Source: Klenkia sesuvii
GTDB taxonomy: Bacteria; Actinomycetota; Actinomycetes; Mycobacteriales; Geodermatophilaceae
NCBI RefSeq assembly: GCF_037083825.1
Contig: NZ_JBAPLU010000003.1
Location: 62,001-126,000 of the forward strand
Direction: 5' to 3'
Length of the DNA stretch: 64,000 nucleotides
How positions within the stretch are numbered: position 1 is the first letter of the stretch; the number at the start of each line of letters is the position of its first letter. This document shows positions 17,417-25,610 of this stretch, in pieces. The notes under the pieces were generated by a model that was not told where the DNA came from, did no database searches, and saw only the letters and a list, made by a program, of their open reading frames with translations. A program made the position numbers and the translations under genes.

Positions 17417-18617
17417 CGGAGAGCGACATCTGCTGGGTCTCCGGGAGTTCGGGTAGCAACTGGTCGGCCCGAAGCAGCTCACCCGCAGTGAAAAGGCTGT
17501 CGGCCAGTGCCTCCCGCCCCGCGAGATCGGGGCGGGCAAGGTGGGTACCACCGTCGACCAGACGGACGGCCACAAGTTCATTCGTCGTGACGCTCACGTC
17601 ATCCAGGAGATCTGGACTGTGGCTCGTCACCAGGACCTGACGCTGCTCGCTGGCATCCCGCAGGGCATCGAGAAGTACGCCAGCAGCGGCGGGGTGCAGC
17701 GCCGCCTCGGGTTCCTCAATACCGATCGTGCTCGCCGATCGGGAGGTGGAGAAGAGAGCCAGCAGCACACCCAGAGCCCGCAGGGTGCCATCGGACATCG
17801 ATGAACCGCGAAACGACCATGGCCGGCTCGATCCCGCCGTGTCCTGACGGAACTCGAGTGCCTCCCACGAGTCGAGGCTCACCCGGTCCACGCCATCGAT
17901 GCCCGGCACGACCAACCGCAGGTAGTCCTCGATGCGCTCCTTGGACATCGGAGCCTCCCGGCGGAGACGTTCTAGAACGCTTGCAGCGTTGCTCCCGTCC
18001 CGGCGCAGGATCTCACCGGAATCGGGCTTCTGGAGGCCACGCATGACGTCCGGGTTGATGCTGTAGACCGTGATGGCCCGCAACCCATCGAAGACCATGC
18101 GAAATGGACCCACCGACGATGCGGACACGAGGTAGAGGCGGTCATCCGACACGGCCGGCATGAAGGCCTCGCTCGACGCGACCAGCTCTCCGTCACGAAC
18201 CCGGTAGAACGAATCCTCTCCACCGAACATCGCCGGACGCACCACGCAGTCCTCGTGCGAGACGCGGAAGTCGCCACCCTTCACCGCGGCGATTTGGAAG
18301 CTGTAGCTGCCTGTCTGGTCCGCTGTGGCGAAGTTCAGTTCGATCCTGAAGTGAGTGGGGTGACCGGTGGACCGCCGACGGACCTCTGCGATCCCGCCGC
18401 GGTCGCGCAACGCGTGGTCGAGCGTCGTGTCCAGTGCATCCGACGTGAGCCGCATCGAGTCGAGGAAGTTGCTCTTGCCCGAACCGTTCGGACCGACGAG
18501 CAGCCCTAGCTTGCCCAATCGCACGTCGCACGCAGCGATGCTCCGGTAGTGGCGCAGCCGGACCCGGGTGATCTTGAATGCACTGGCTGGACCGGTCACG
18601 CGGTCAGCGTTCCACAT
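17409..18617 (-). CDS. SMC/OLD-like AAA ATPase
   Basis: A 402-residue ABC/SMC-type ATPase. Walker A GPNGSGKS lies at 42-49, a signature-like SMSDGT at about 273-278, Walker B IGIEEPEAALHP at about 298-308 and an H-loop VTSHSPDLLD near 330. Unlike OLD nucleases it has no TOPRIM domain of its own; this is supplied by the overlapping DUF4276 gene. ATG 18617 adds a few residues before the conserved start; GTG 18600 is an alternative. GC is lower than in the neighbours (39 of 60 bases at 18001-18060). The pair resembles AAA plus TOPRIM defence modules such as PARIS or Gabija in logic, not in exact family. Confidence 0.85.
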   Translation of the reverse strand: MWNADRVTGPASAFKITRVRLRHYRSIAACDVRLGKLGLLVGPNGSGKSNFLDSMRLTSDALDTTLDHALRDRGGIAEVRRRSTGHPTHFRIELNFATADQTGSYSFQIAAVKGGDFRVSHEDCVVRPAMFGGEDSFYRVRDGELVASSEAFMPAVSDDRLYLVSASSVGPFRMVFDGLRAITVYSINPDVMRGLQKPDSGEILRRDGSNAASVLERLRREAPMSKERIEDYLRLVVPGIDGVDRVSLDSWEALEFRQDTAGSSRPWSFRGSSMSDGTLRALGVLLALFSTSRSASTIGIEEPEAALHPAAAGVLLDALRDASEQRQVLVTSHSPDLLDDVSVTTNELVAVRLVDGGTHLARPDLAGREALADSLFTAGELLRADQLLPELPETQQMSLSDV

Positions 18618-18638
18618 CCATGCCCAACGGTCCTGCCA

Positions 18639-20591
18639 TTACAGGGCGTCCGGGTCGAGCTGGACCCGCACGTGCTCGGGGGCCTTGCGGGCCGAGCGGA
18701 CCCCCTGGACCTCGGCCAGCGCCCTGGCCAGCGGCACGCCGTCGGCCCGGGCCGCCCGCACCAGGAAGCGTTCGCCGGCCTCGTGCCCGGGCCGCGCGGG
18801 CTCCGGCACGGGGCCCAGCACCTCGGCGCCCGGCGGGGGGCGCAGCAGCTCGAGGAACTCGGCAAGCGCCGCCGGTGAGCCCGACAGCGCGGCCATGCGG
18901 GTCGCCGGGGGGAAGCCCAGCTCGCGCCGCTCGGCCAGCTCGCGGGCCGCCAGCCAGCCCGGGTCCCACCGCACCAGCGCCTGCACGACCGGGTGCGCTG
19001 CGTCGGCGGTGACCACGACCTGGCCGCCCTGCCCCGCCGGTCGGACCAGGGTCGCCGCGCCCAGCCACCGACGGAGCGTCTCCTCCCCGGCCCGCAGGTC
19101 GGCCCGGCCCAGCAGCGCCCACGAGTCCAGCAGCAGCGCCGCCCCGTAGCCGCCCTCGGCCACGGGTTCGGCCCCGGGGGTGGCGACCACGATCCCCGGC
19201 GCACCGTCCACGGCGGCCAGCACCGACCCGCGGCCGCTGACCCGCACCGCGGCGCCGGGGAAGGCCCGCCCCAGCTCCTCGGCGGTGCGCGCCGAGCCGA
19301 CCACCGAGGCGCGCAGCTTCGTGCCGTGGCAGTGCGGGCAGTCGAAGGTGGCCGCCGGCCGCGCGCACCACCGGCACGCAGCGACCCGCTGGCCCCCCGG
19401 CCCCGGCGCGGTGGCGACCCCGAGCGGGCCGGCGCAGTGCGCGCAGCGGGCCGGGGCCCGGCACCGGTCGCAGACCAGACCGGGCGCGTAGCCGGCGCGC
19501 GGCACCTGCACCAGCACCGGGGCGCCGGCGGCCAGCGCCTCGCGGGCCACCCGGAACGCCAGCGACGGCAGCCGGGCGGTGCGGGCGGCCGCGTCGCGGG
19601 CCAGCTCGGAGTCCGCGCCCAGCGCCTGCACCCGGGGCGCGGCCGCCCGCAGCACCGGGCGGTCGGCGACCAGCTCGTGGGCCCAGCCCGACTCGATGAG
19701 CAGCGCGGCCTCGGCGGTGCGTGCGGTGGCCGCCACGACCGCCGAGCAGCCGGCCAGGTGCGCGCGCTGCACCAGCACGTCACGGGTGTGCGGGTAGGGG
19801 GCGCGGGGCTCGGCGTGCAGGTCGTCGCCGTCGTCCCAGACCACGACCAGCCCCAGGTCGCGCACCGGGGCGAACATCGCCGCCCGGGTACCCAGGACCA
19901 CCTGCGCCGTGCCGCGGGACACCGACAGGAAGCGGCCGTAGCGGGTGTCGGGTGCCGAGTCGGCCCGCAGCACCGCCACGGCCTCCTTGGGCAGCTGGGC
20001 GGCGGCCGCGGCGGCCAGCCGGTCGAGGTCCTTGCCGTCGGGCACCACGACCAGCGCGCCCCGCCCCCCGGAGAGGGTGGCCCGGCAGAGCTCGACGAGG
20101 CGGGTGGGCCAGTCCTCGCCGGGCAGCGCCGTCCAGACCGCCCGGACGGGACGACCCAGCGCGAGGGCGTCGAGGAACTCGGGCCCCGTGGGGTAGCGGG
20201 CGAACCCCGCGGGGTCCGGGCGCGCGGGCGGGGCCGGCGGGTCCAGGACCGGGCGCTTCTCGGGCGCGCCCCGCCGCGGCGGGAGCGCCAGCCGCAGGAC
20301 GTCGGTGAGGGTGCCGGCGTACCGGTCGGCGACGACGCGGGCCAGCTCGGCGACCTCGGGGGTGAGCACCGGCTCGCCGGACACCAGCTTGGCCAGCGGC
20401 GCGAGCGTGCCGGTGTGCTCGGTCGTCGTCCCCACGTCGAGGACGACGCCGTCGACCAACCGGCCGGCGAAGCGCACGCGCACCCGGCAACCTGCGACGA
20501 CGCCGTCCCCGAGCTCGTCGGGGACGGCGTAGTCGAACGGCCGGTCCAGGTGCGCCAGGGGCACGTCGACGACGACCCTGGCAACCCTCAC
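18639..20591 (-). CDS. priA: Primosomal protein N' (PriA), helicase-deficient actinobacterial type
   Basis: A 650-residue PriA with an N-terminal DNA-binding domain (VDVPLAHLDRPFDYAVP) and eight zinc cysteines in the centre (CDRCRAPARCAHC, CRWC, CPHC). Where a Walker A would stand the sequence reads GGRGALVVVPDGKD, so the ATP-binding lysine motif is missing. This is known for actinobacterial PriA, which probably lacks helicase activity but may load the replisome at restarted forks. GTG 20591 lies 31 bases downstream of the metK stop. It ends 21 bases before the AAA gene. Confidence 0.93.
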   Translation of the reverse strand: MRVARVVVDVPLAHLDRPFDYAVPDELGDGVVAGCRVRVRFAGRLVDGVVLDVGTTTEHTGTLAPLAKLVSGEPVLTPEVAELARVVADRYAGTLTDVLRLALPPRRGAPEKRPVLDPPAPPARPDPAGFARYPTGPEFLDALALGRPVRAVWTALPGEDWPTRLVELCRATLSGGRGALVVVPDGKDLDRLAAAAAAQLPKEAVAVLRADSAPDTRYGRFLSVSRGTAQVVLGTRAAMFAPVRDLGLVVVWDDGDDLHAEPRAPYPHTRDVLVQRAHLAGCSAVVAATARTAEAALLIESGWAHELVADRPVLRAAAPRVQALGADSELARDAAARTARLPSLAFRVAREALAAGAPVLVQVPRAGYAPGLVCDRCRAPARCAHCAGPLGVATAPGPGGQRVAACRWCARPAATFDCPHCHGTKLRASVVGSARTAEELGRAFPGAAVRVSGRGSVLAAVDGAPGIVVATPGAEPVAEGGYGAALLLDSWALLGRADLRAGEETLRRWLGAATLVRPAGQGGQVVVTADAAHPVVQALVRWDPGWLAARELAERRELGFPPATRMAALSGSPAALAEFLELLRPPPGAEVLGPVPEPARPGHEAGERFLVRAARADGVPLARALAEVQGVRSARKAPEHVRVQLDPDAL

Positions 20592-20622
20592 CGGGACATC
20601 GTGCCCGGCGGGTACGACAGGA

Positions 20623-21828
20623 CTACACGGCGGCCTTGAGGGCGTCGACGCGGTCGGTGCGCTCCCAGGGCAGGTCCAGGTCGCTGCGGCCGAAGTGGCC
20701 GTAGGCGGCGGTCGGGCCGTAGATCGGCCGCAGCAGGTCCAGGTCGCGCACGATGGCGCCCGGGCGCAGGTCGAACACCGAGCTGATCGCCTTCTGCAGG
20801 ACGTCGTCGGGCACGCTGCCGGTGCCGAAGGTCTCGACGAACAGGCCGACCGGGCTGGCCGCACCGATGGCGTAGGCCACCTGCACCTCGCAGCGACGGG
20901 CCAGGCCCGCGGCCACCACGTTCTTGGCCACCCAGCGCATGGCGTAGGCCGCCGAGCGGTCGACCTTCGAGGGGTCCTTGCCGGAGAAGGCACCGCCGCC
21001 GTGCCGGGCCATGCCGCCGTAGGTGTCGACGATGATCTTGCGGCCGGTGAGGCCGGCGTCGCCCATCGGGCCGCCGATCACGAACTTGCCGGTGGGGTTG
21101 ACCAGCAGGCGGTGCCCGGTGGTGGGCAGGCCGAGGGCGGCGAGCTCGGGCTGGACCACGAGCTCCTCGATGTCGGGGGTCAGCAGTGTCTCGATGGAGA
21201 TGTCCTCGGCGTGCTGGGAGGACACCACCACGGTGTCGACGCCGACCGGGCGGTCGTCCTCGTAGACCACGGTGACCTGGGTCTTGCCGTCGGGGCGCAG
21301 GTAGGGCACCGAGCCGTCCTTGCGGACGGCGGACAGCCGCTTGGACAGCCGGTGGGCCAGCGCGATCGGCAGCGGCATGAGCTCGGGGGTCTCGTCGCTG
21401 GCGTAGCCGAACATCAGCCCCTGGTCGCCGGCACCCTGGCTGGCGATGAGGTCCTCGGCGGCCGCGGCGCGGTCGGCTGCGCCCGTGCGGGCCTCGTAGC
21501 CGACGTCGACGCCCTGCGCGATGTCCGGCGACTGGGCGCCGAGGGAGACGCTGACGCCGCACGAGGCGCCGTCGAAGCCCTTGCGGGAGGAGTCGTAGCC
21601 GATGCGCAGGATGGTCTCGCGGACGACGTGGGCGATGTCGACGTAGCCGGCGGTGGTGACCTCACCGGCGATGTGCACCTGGCCGGTGGTGATCATGGTC
21701 TCGACGGCCACCCGGCTGCGCGGGTCCTGCGTGAGCATCTCGTCGAGGATGGCGTCGCTGATCTGGTCGGCGATCTTGTCGGGGTGCCCCTCGGTCACCG
21801 ACTCGGACGTGAACAGACGACGTGCCAC
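20623..21828 (-). CDS. metK: S-adenosylmethionine synthetase
   Basis: A 401-residue enzyme making SAM from methionine and ATP. RLFTSESVTEGHPDKIADQ at the N-terminus, the GAGDQGLMFGYA loop and GGGAFSGKDPSKVDRS are the diagnostic motifs. GTG 21828 follows GGGAGC at a normal distance. The 87-base gap to coaBC contains no recognisable SAM riboswitch. SAM made here serves methyltransferases such as RsmB. Confidence 0.98.
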   Translation of the reverse strand: MARRLFTSESVTEGHPDKIADQISDAILDEMLTQDPRSRVAVETMITTGQVHIAGEVTTAGYVDIAHVVRETILRIGYDSSRKGFDGASCGVSVSLGAQSPDIAQGVDVGYEARTGAADRAAAAEDLIASQGAGDQGLMFGYASDETPELMPLPIALAHRLSKRLSAVRKDGSVPYLRPDGKTQVTVVYEDDRPVGVDTVVVSSQHAEDISIETLLTPDIEELVVQPELAALGLPTTGHRLLVNPTGKFVIGGPMGDAGLTGRKIIVDTYGGMARHGGGAFSGKDPSKVDRSAAYAMRWVAKNVVAAGLARRCEVQVAYAIGAASPVGLFVETFGTGSVPDDVLQKAISSVFDLRPGAIVRDLDLLRPIYGPTAAYGHFGRSDLDLPWERTDRVDALKAAV

Positions 21829-21915
21829 TCGGTGCTCCCTGGGTGTGCTGGTGGGTCGGCGGTCGTCGCCGGACCTCGGAGGGGTGTTCGCAGGACGGAC
21901 GCCCGGCGGATCACG

Positions 21916-23130
21916 TTACCGGCGGGGACCCACCCGGGGCGCGACGACGTCCCAGATGCCGGCGGCCACGGCGTCCTTGCTGCCCGGCGCGACGTCCGTG
22001 ACCCCGCCGTCGGCAGCCAGGACGGTGACCGCGTTGTCGGGACGGCCGAACACCTGCCCGGCGGACACGTCGTTGACCACGAGCAGGTCGCACCCCTTGC
22101 GGGCCAGTTTGGCCCGCGCGTGGCCCAGGACGTCGTCGTCGGCGTCGCCGGTCTCGGCGGCGAACCCCACGACCAGCTGACCCGGTCGCCGGGCGGCCAC
22201 GAGGTCGGCCAGGACGTCGGCGTTGCGGGTGAGCGCGACCGCCGTGGGCTCGCTGCTGCCGCCCTTCTTGAGCTTGTCGGCCGCCACCTCGGTGGGCCGG
22301 AAGTCGGCGACCGCGGCGGCCATCACGACGACGTCGGCGTCGGCGGCGCGCTCGGTCATCGCCGTGTGCAGCTCAGCGGCCGACCCCACCGGCACCACCG
22401 TGCAGCCGAAGGGCGCGGGGTCCTCCACGTTGGCCGCGACCAGCACGACGTCGGCGCCTCGGGCGACCGCGACCCGGGCCAGCGCCCAGCCCTGCCGGCC
22501 CGAGGAGCGGTTGCCCAGGAACCGGACCGGGTCGAGGGGTTCGCGGGTGCCCCCGGCGCTGATGAGCACCCGGGTGCCGGCGAGGTCCTGGTGCAGCGCC
22601 CCGCCGGCGAGCACGACGTCGACGAGCGCGGCGACGTCGTGCGGCTCGGGCAGCCGACCGGGGCCGGAGTCGGGTCCGGTGAGCCGGCCCACCGCGGGGG
22701 GCAGCACCAGGGCACCGCGGCGGCGCAGGGTGGCGACGTTGTCCTGGGTGGCCGGGTGCTGCCACATCTCGGTGTGCATGGCCGGCACGAAGACCACCGG
22801 CGCGGCCGTGGCCAGCAGGGTGGCGGTGAGCAGGTCGTCGGCGCGGCCGGCGGCGGCGCGGGCGAGCAGGTCGGCGGTGGCCGGGTTCACGACGACGAGG
22901 TCGGCGGTCTGCCCGATGCGCACGTGGGCGACCTCGGGGACGTCGTCCCAGACCTCGGTGCTCACCGGGTTGCCCGACAGCGCCTCGAAGGTGGCCGCGC
23001 CGACGAAGCGCAGCGCCGAGGCGGTGGGCACCACGCGCACGTCGTGCCCGCGTTCGGAGAGCGCGCGCAGCAGCAACGCGGACTTGTAGGCGGCGACCCC
23101 GCCACCGACCCCCAGCACGATCCGGCTCAT
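21916..23130 (-). CDS. coaBC: Bifunctional phosphopantothenoylcysteine decarboxylase/synthase
   Basis: A 404-residue fusion for CoA synthesis. The N-terminal CoaC flavoprotein has the active-site histidine H69 and the PAMH motif (116-119). The C-terminal CoaB domain joins cysteine to phosphopantothenate using CTP (SAGGTREPLDPVRFLGNRSSG, and AAAVADFRP with KLKKGG). ATG 23130 was chosen over an upstream start at 23169 because the family starts at SRIVLGVGGG. It lies 136 bases after rpoZ, and the gap holds two hairpins. Confidence 0.96.
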   Translation of the reverse strand: MSRIVLGVGGGVAAYKSALLLRALSERGHDVRVVPTASALRFVGAATFEALSGNPVSTEVWDDVPEVAHVRIGQTADLVVVNPATADLLARAAAGRADDLLTATLLATAAPVVFVPAMHTEMWQHPATQDNVATLRRRGALVLPPAVGRLTGPDSGPGRLPEPHDVAALVDVVLAGGALHQDLAGTRVLISAGGTREPLDPVRFLGNRSSGRQGWALARVAVARGADVVLVAANVEDPAPFGCTVVPVGSAAELHTAMTERAADADVVVMAAAVADFRPTEVAADKLKKGGSSEPTAVALTRNADVLADLVAARRPGQLVVGFAAETGDADDDVLGHARAKLARKGCDLLVVNDVSAGQVFGRPDNAVTVLAADGGVTDVAPGSKDAVAAGIWDVVAPRVGPRR

Positions 23131-23159
23131 GCGCCCATCCTGCCCAGGGACGACGAAAC

Positions 23160-23174
23160 CCCCGGCCACCGGGG
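23160..23174 (-). terminator. Short GC hairpin 30 bases before coaBC
   Basis: On the minus strand CCCCGG, loop TGG, CCGGGG is followed by GTTTCG. It could terminate the rpoZ transcript or lie in the coaBC leader. The T-run is only three bases. Confidence 0.35.
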
Positions 23175-23207
23175 CCGAGGGCTCATCAAGGTGAGTGACT
23201 GGAACGG

Positions 23208-23259
23208 CCCCCTCGCAGGGTCCCGGCGGACGCGGAGCGTCTGCAGGGGGGCGAGGGGG
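23208..23259 (-). terminator. Nested stem-loop directly after rpoZ
   Basis: A perfect 9-bp outer stem (CCCCCTCGC at 23208-23216, GCGAGGGGG at 23251-23259) encloses a perfect inner hairpin GACGC-GGA-GCGTC (23229-23241). It starts 7 bases after the rpoZ stop. It is probably the end of the mihF-gmk-rpoZ transcript, or a processing or attenuation element before coaBC. There is no T-tract. Confidence 0.55.
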
Positions 23260-23266
23260 TCCTTCT

Positions 23267-23530
23267 TCAGTTCTCGCCCGCGGTGTGGGTCAGCAGACCC
23301 TCGTTGATCTCGCGGAGCGCGATCGACAGGGGCTTCTCCTGCGGGGCGGTGTCGACCAGCGGGCCGACGTACTCCAGCAGGCCCTCGGAGAGCTGGCTGT
23401 AGTAGGCGTTGATCTGGCGGGCCCGCTTGGCGGCGTAGATGACCAGGCCGTACTTGCTGCTGGTGCGCTCGAGCAGCTCGTCGATCGGCGGGTTGGTGAT
23501 GCCCTCGGGGGCGGGTGCGACTCCGGACAC
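23267..23530 (-). CDS. rpoZ: RNA polymerase omega subunit
   Basis: An 87-residue omega subunit that helps fold and hold the beta-prime subunit of RNA polymerase. TNPPIDELLERTSSKYGLVI and AAKRARQINAYY are the conserved helices. GTG 23530 lies 45 bases after gmk. The gmk-rpoZ pairing is conserved widely and connects nucleotide supply, polymerase and the relA stringent response encoded further upstream in the block. Confidence 0.96.
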   Translation of the reverse strand: MSGVAPAPEGITNPPIDELLERTSSKYGLVIYAAKRARQINAYYSQLSEGLLEYVGPLVDTAPQEKPLSIALREINEGLLTHTAGEN

Positions 23531-23575
23531 GGCTGGTGAGCTCCTCGGTGGATCGGGTGCGCTGCGGGCGGGGCG

Positions 23576-24145
23576 TCAGCCTGCGGGTGGCGCAGTCAGC
23601 AAGAGTACCAACTCGTCCGCGGCGCGGGCGAGGTCGTCGTTCACCACCACGACGTCGTAGTCGTCGACGGCCGCCATCTCGGCCCGGGCGATGTCCAGCC
23701 GGCGCGCGATGACCTCGGCCGGTTCGGAGCCGCGGCCGGTCAGCCGCGCCGCCAGCTCCTCGAACGAGGGCGGCGCCAGGAACACGAGCTGGGCCTCGGG
23801 GGCGCTGGCGCGGACCTGGCGGGCGCCCTGCATCTCGATCTCGAGCAGGGCCGGCAGCCCCTGGGCCAGCTGCTCCTCGACCGGGCCGCGCGGCGTGCCG
23901 TAGCGGTTGCCGGCGTACTCGGCCCACTCGAGCAGGCCGTCGTTGGCCACGAGCCAGTCGAAGTGCTCGTGGTCGACGAACAGGTAGTGCTCGCCGTCGA
24001 CCTCACCCGGCCGGGGACGGCGCGTGGTGACCGAGACCGACACCCACACCTCGGGGTGCCGGCGGCGCACCTCGGCCACCACCGTGCCCTTCCCCACGCC
24101 CGAGGGTCCCGACAGCACCGTCAACCGGGCAGGCGACACGGTCAC
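23576..24145 (-). CDS. gmk: Guanylate kinase
   Basis: A 189-residue kinase that phosphorylates GMP to GDP. The P-loop GPSGVGKGT lies at 13-21, SVTTRRPRPGEVDGEHY is the GMP-binding part, and LLEIEMQGARQVR follows. GTG 24145 (reading VTVSPARLTVLSG) gives the usual length; the frame is open further upstream into the mihF gap but without family residues. It lies 35 bases downstream of mihF. Confidence 0.96.
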   Translation of the reverse strand: MTVSPARLTVLSGPSGVGKGTVVAEVRRRHPEVWVSVSVTTRRPRPGEVDGEHYLFVDHEHFDWLVANDGLLEWAEYAGNRYGTPRGPVEEQLAQGLPALLEIEMQGARQVRASAPEAQLVFLAPPSFEELAARLTGRGSEPAEVIARRLDIARAEMAAVDDYDVVVVNDDLARAADELVLLLTAPPAG

Positions 24146-24180
24146 TGCGGGCAGACCTCGGACGGGGGACGGGACGGGGC

Positions 24181-24507
24181 TCAGGCGGGCTGCTCGCCGG
24201 CGAACTCGGCCTCCAGCGCCTTGCGCTGGTTGGCGCCGAGACCGCGGACGCGACGGGTCGGGGAGATCTCGAGCCGCTCCATGATCTTGGCGGCCCGGGC
24301 CTTGCCCACGCCGGGCAGGGACTCCAGGACGGCGGACACGCGCATCTTGCCGATGACCTCGTCGGTCTCGCCCTGCTTGAGGACGTCGCCGACGGTGGTG
24401 CCCTTGCTCTTGAGCCGCTCGCGCAGCTCGGCGCGGACCTTGCGGGCCGCGGCGGCCTTCTCGAGGGCGGCGGCGCGTTGTTCGGGGGTCAGCTGAGGGA
24501 GGGGCAC
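24181..24507 (-). CDS. mihF: Actinobacterial integration host factor (mIHF)
   Basis: A 108-residue basic DNA-binding protein of the mycobacterial IHF family, unrelated to E. coli IHF. It has a long N-terminal helix rich in Ala, Arg and Lys, then LKQGETDEVIGKMRVSAVLE and a helix-hairpin-helix-like SLPGVGKARAAKIMERL, ending with RRVRGLGANQRKAL. It binds and bends DNA as a nucleoid protein. GTG 24507 matches family members that begin PLPQLTPEQR. The 215-base gap to pyrF probably holds its promoter. Confidence 0.95.
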   Translation of the reverse strand: MPLPQLTPEQRAAALEKAAAARKVRAELRERLKSKGTTVGDVLKQGETDEVIGKMRVSAVLESLPGVGKARAAKIMERLEISPTRRVRGLGANQRKALEAEFAGEQPA

Positions 24508-24692
24508 GGGGCAACCCAATCGTTCTCGTGCCGTCGGGGGTGGCCGACGGGGCGGATCTCGGTGTGTGGGGGACGAGCGGGGCGAACGGTGGCCCGCCTG
24601 CTCGAGCCTGGCGGTCAACCTAGTCACCCGGTGCGGCCGCGGTCACCGGGCCCCGGTGGTCGTGCGGCGGTGCCCGTGTGCTTCGGCTCGTC

Positions 24693-24714
24693 GACCTTAC
24701 GCCTCGCTAAGGTC
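24693..24714. promoter_or_regulatory. Perfect dyad downstream of pyrF
   Basis: GACCTTA, 8 bases, TAAGGTC forms a perfect 7-bp inverted repeat 8 bases beyond the pyrF stop, in the 215-base pyrF-mihF gap. It may end the pyr transcript or be an operator for mihF. No regulator family could be assigned. The rest of this gap shows no gene. Confidence 0.35.
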
Positions 24715-24722
24715 ACGCGCGG

Positions 24723-25610
24723 TCATCGGGCCAGGTCAGCCGCCCAGCGCTCGGCGGACGCACGCAGCGCCGCGCGGTCGGGCCCGGCGGCCAGGACGTC
24801 GCGGGAGACCGTCGGGACCACGGCTCGACCCGGCCCGAACAGGCGTACCAGGTCAGCTGCGGTGCCGCCCTGGGCGCCGAGGCCGGGCGCGAGGACCGGG
24901 CCCCGCAGACCGGTCAGGTCCACGTCCAGCTCGCTCAGCGTGGCGCCGACGACGACCCCGAACGACCCGGTCCCACCACCCCACCGGCCCTGCAGGTCGG
25001 CGTAGGAAGCCGGGTCGGGAGCGGGGTCGCCGACCAGCCAGTCGGGGGTGTTCCACCGGCCGACCTGGTCGACGACGGCCTGGGCGACGGTGCGCCCGTC
25101 GGCCAGCCGGGCGGACTGGAAGATGGCGGCGTCGGGGTTGGAGGTGCGGGCGAGCACGAAGAGACCCGCTCCGTGCACCCGGGCGGTGCGCACGGCCGGG
25201 TCGAGGGAGTCCGGGCCGAGGTAGGGGCTCACCGTGAGGGCGTCGACCTGCATCGGGTGGCCGTGGGTGAGCACCTCGGCGTACCCGGACATCGTGGAGC
25301 CGATGTCGCCGCGCTTGGCGTCGAGCAGCACCAGGGCACCGGCGTCCCGGCAGCGGCCGACGGCGTCCTCGAGCACCAGCAGTCCGCGGGAGCCGTGCCG
25401 CTCGTAGAACGCCGACTGCGGCTTCAGGACCGCCACGGTGCCGGCCAGCGCGTCGACGACGGCGTCGGTGAAGCGGCGCAGCCCGTCGACGTCGTCGGTG
25501 AGCCCCCAGGCGCCCAGCAGCTCCCGGTGCGGGTCGATGCCGACGCACAGCGGGCCGCGGTCGGCCACGGCCGCGGCCAGCCGGGCGCCGAAGCGTGCCT
25601 GCCCGTTCAC
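24723..25610 (-). CDS. pyrF: Orotidine 5'-phosphate decarboxylase (subfamily 2)
   Basis: A 295-residue enzyme for the last UMP step. The catalytic Asp-Lys-Asp set lies in LLDAKRGDIGSTM (D97, K99, D102), and LAPGLGAQGG is the phosphate-binding end. Its length and motif spacing fit the longer mycobacterial-type subfamily. GTG 25610 overlaps the pyrD stop as GTGA. It is the last gene of the pyr operon. Confidence 0.96.
   Translation of the reverse strand: MNGQARFGARLAAAVADRGPLCVGIDPHRELLGAWGLTDDVDGLRRFTDAVVDALAGTVAVLKPQSAFYERHGSRGLLVLEDAVGRCRDAGALVLLDAKRGDIGSTMSGYAEVLTHGHPMQVDALTVSPYLGPDSLDPAVRTARVHGAGLFVLARTSNPDAAIFQSARLADGRTVAQAVVDQVGRWNTPDWLVGDPAPDPASYADLQGRWGGGTGSFGVVVGATLSELDVDLTGLRGPVLAPGLGAQGGTAADLVRLFGPGRAVVPTVSRDVLAAGPDRAALRASAERWAADLAR

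Noticed and set aside
18596..20584. Alternative minus-strand frame overlapping priA
   Set aside because: It is rich in Ser, Arg and Pro without motifs, while the priA frame shows eight zinc cysteines and family sequence.
21829..21915. Possible SAM riboswitch upstream of metK
   Set aside because: The 87-base gap lacks recognisable SAM-aptamer elements and is too short for the common classes with a terminator.
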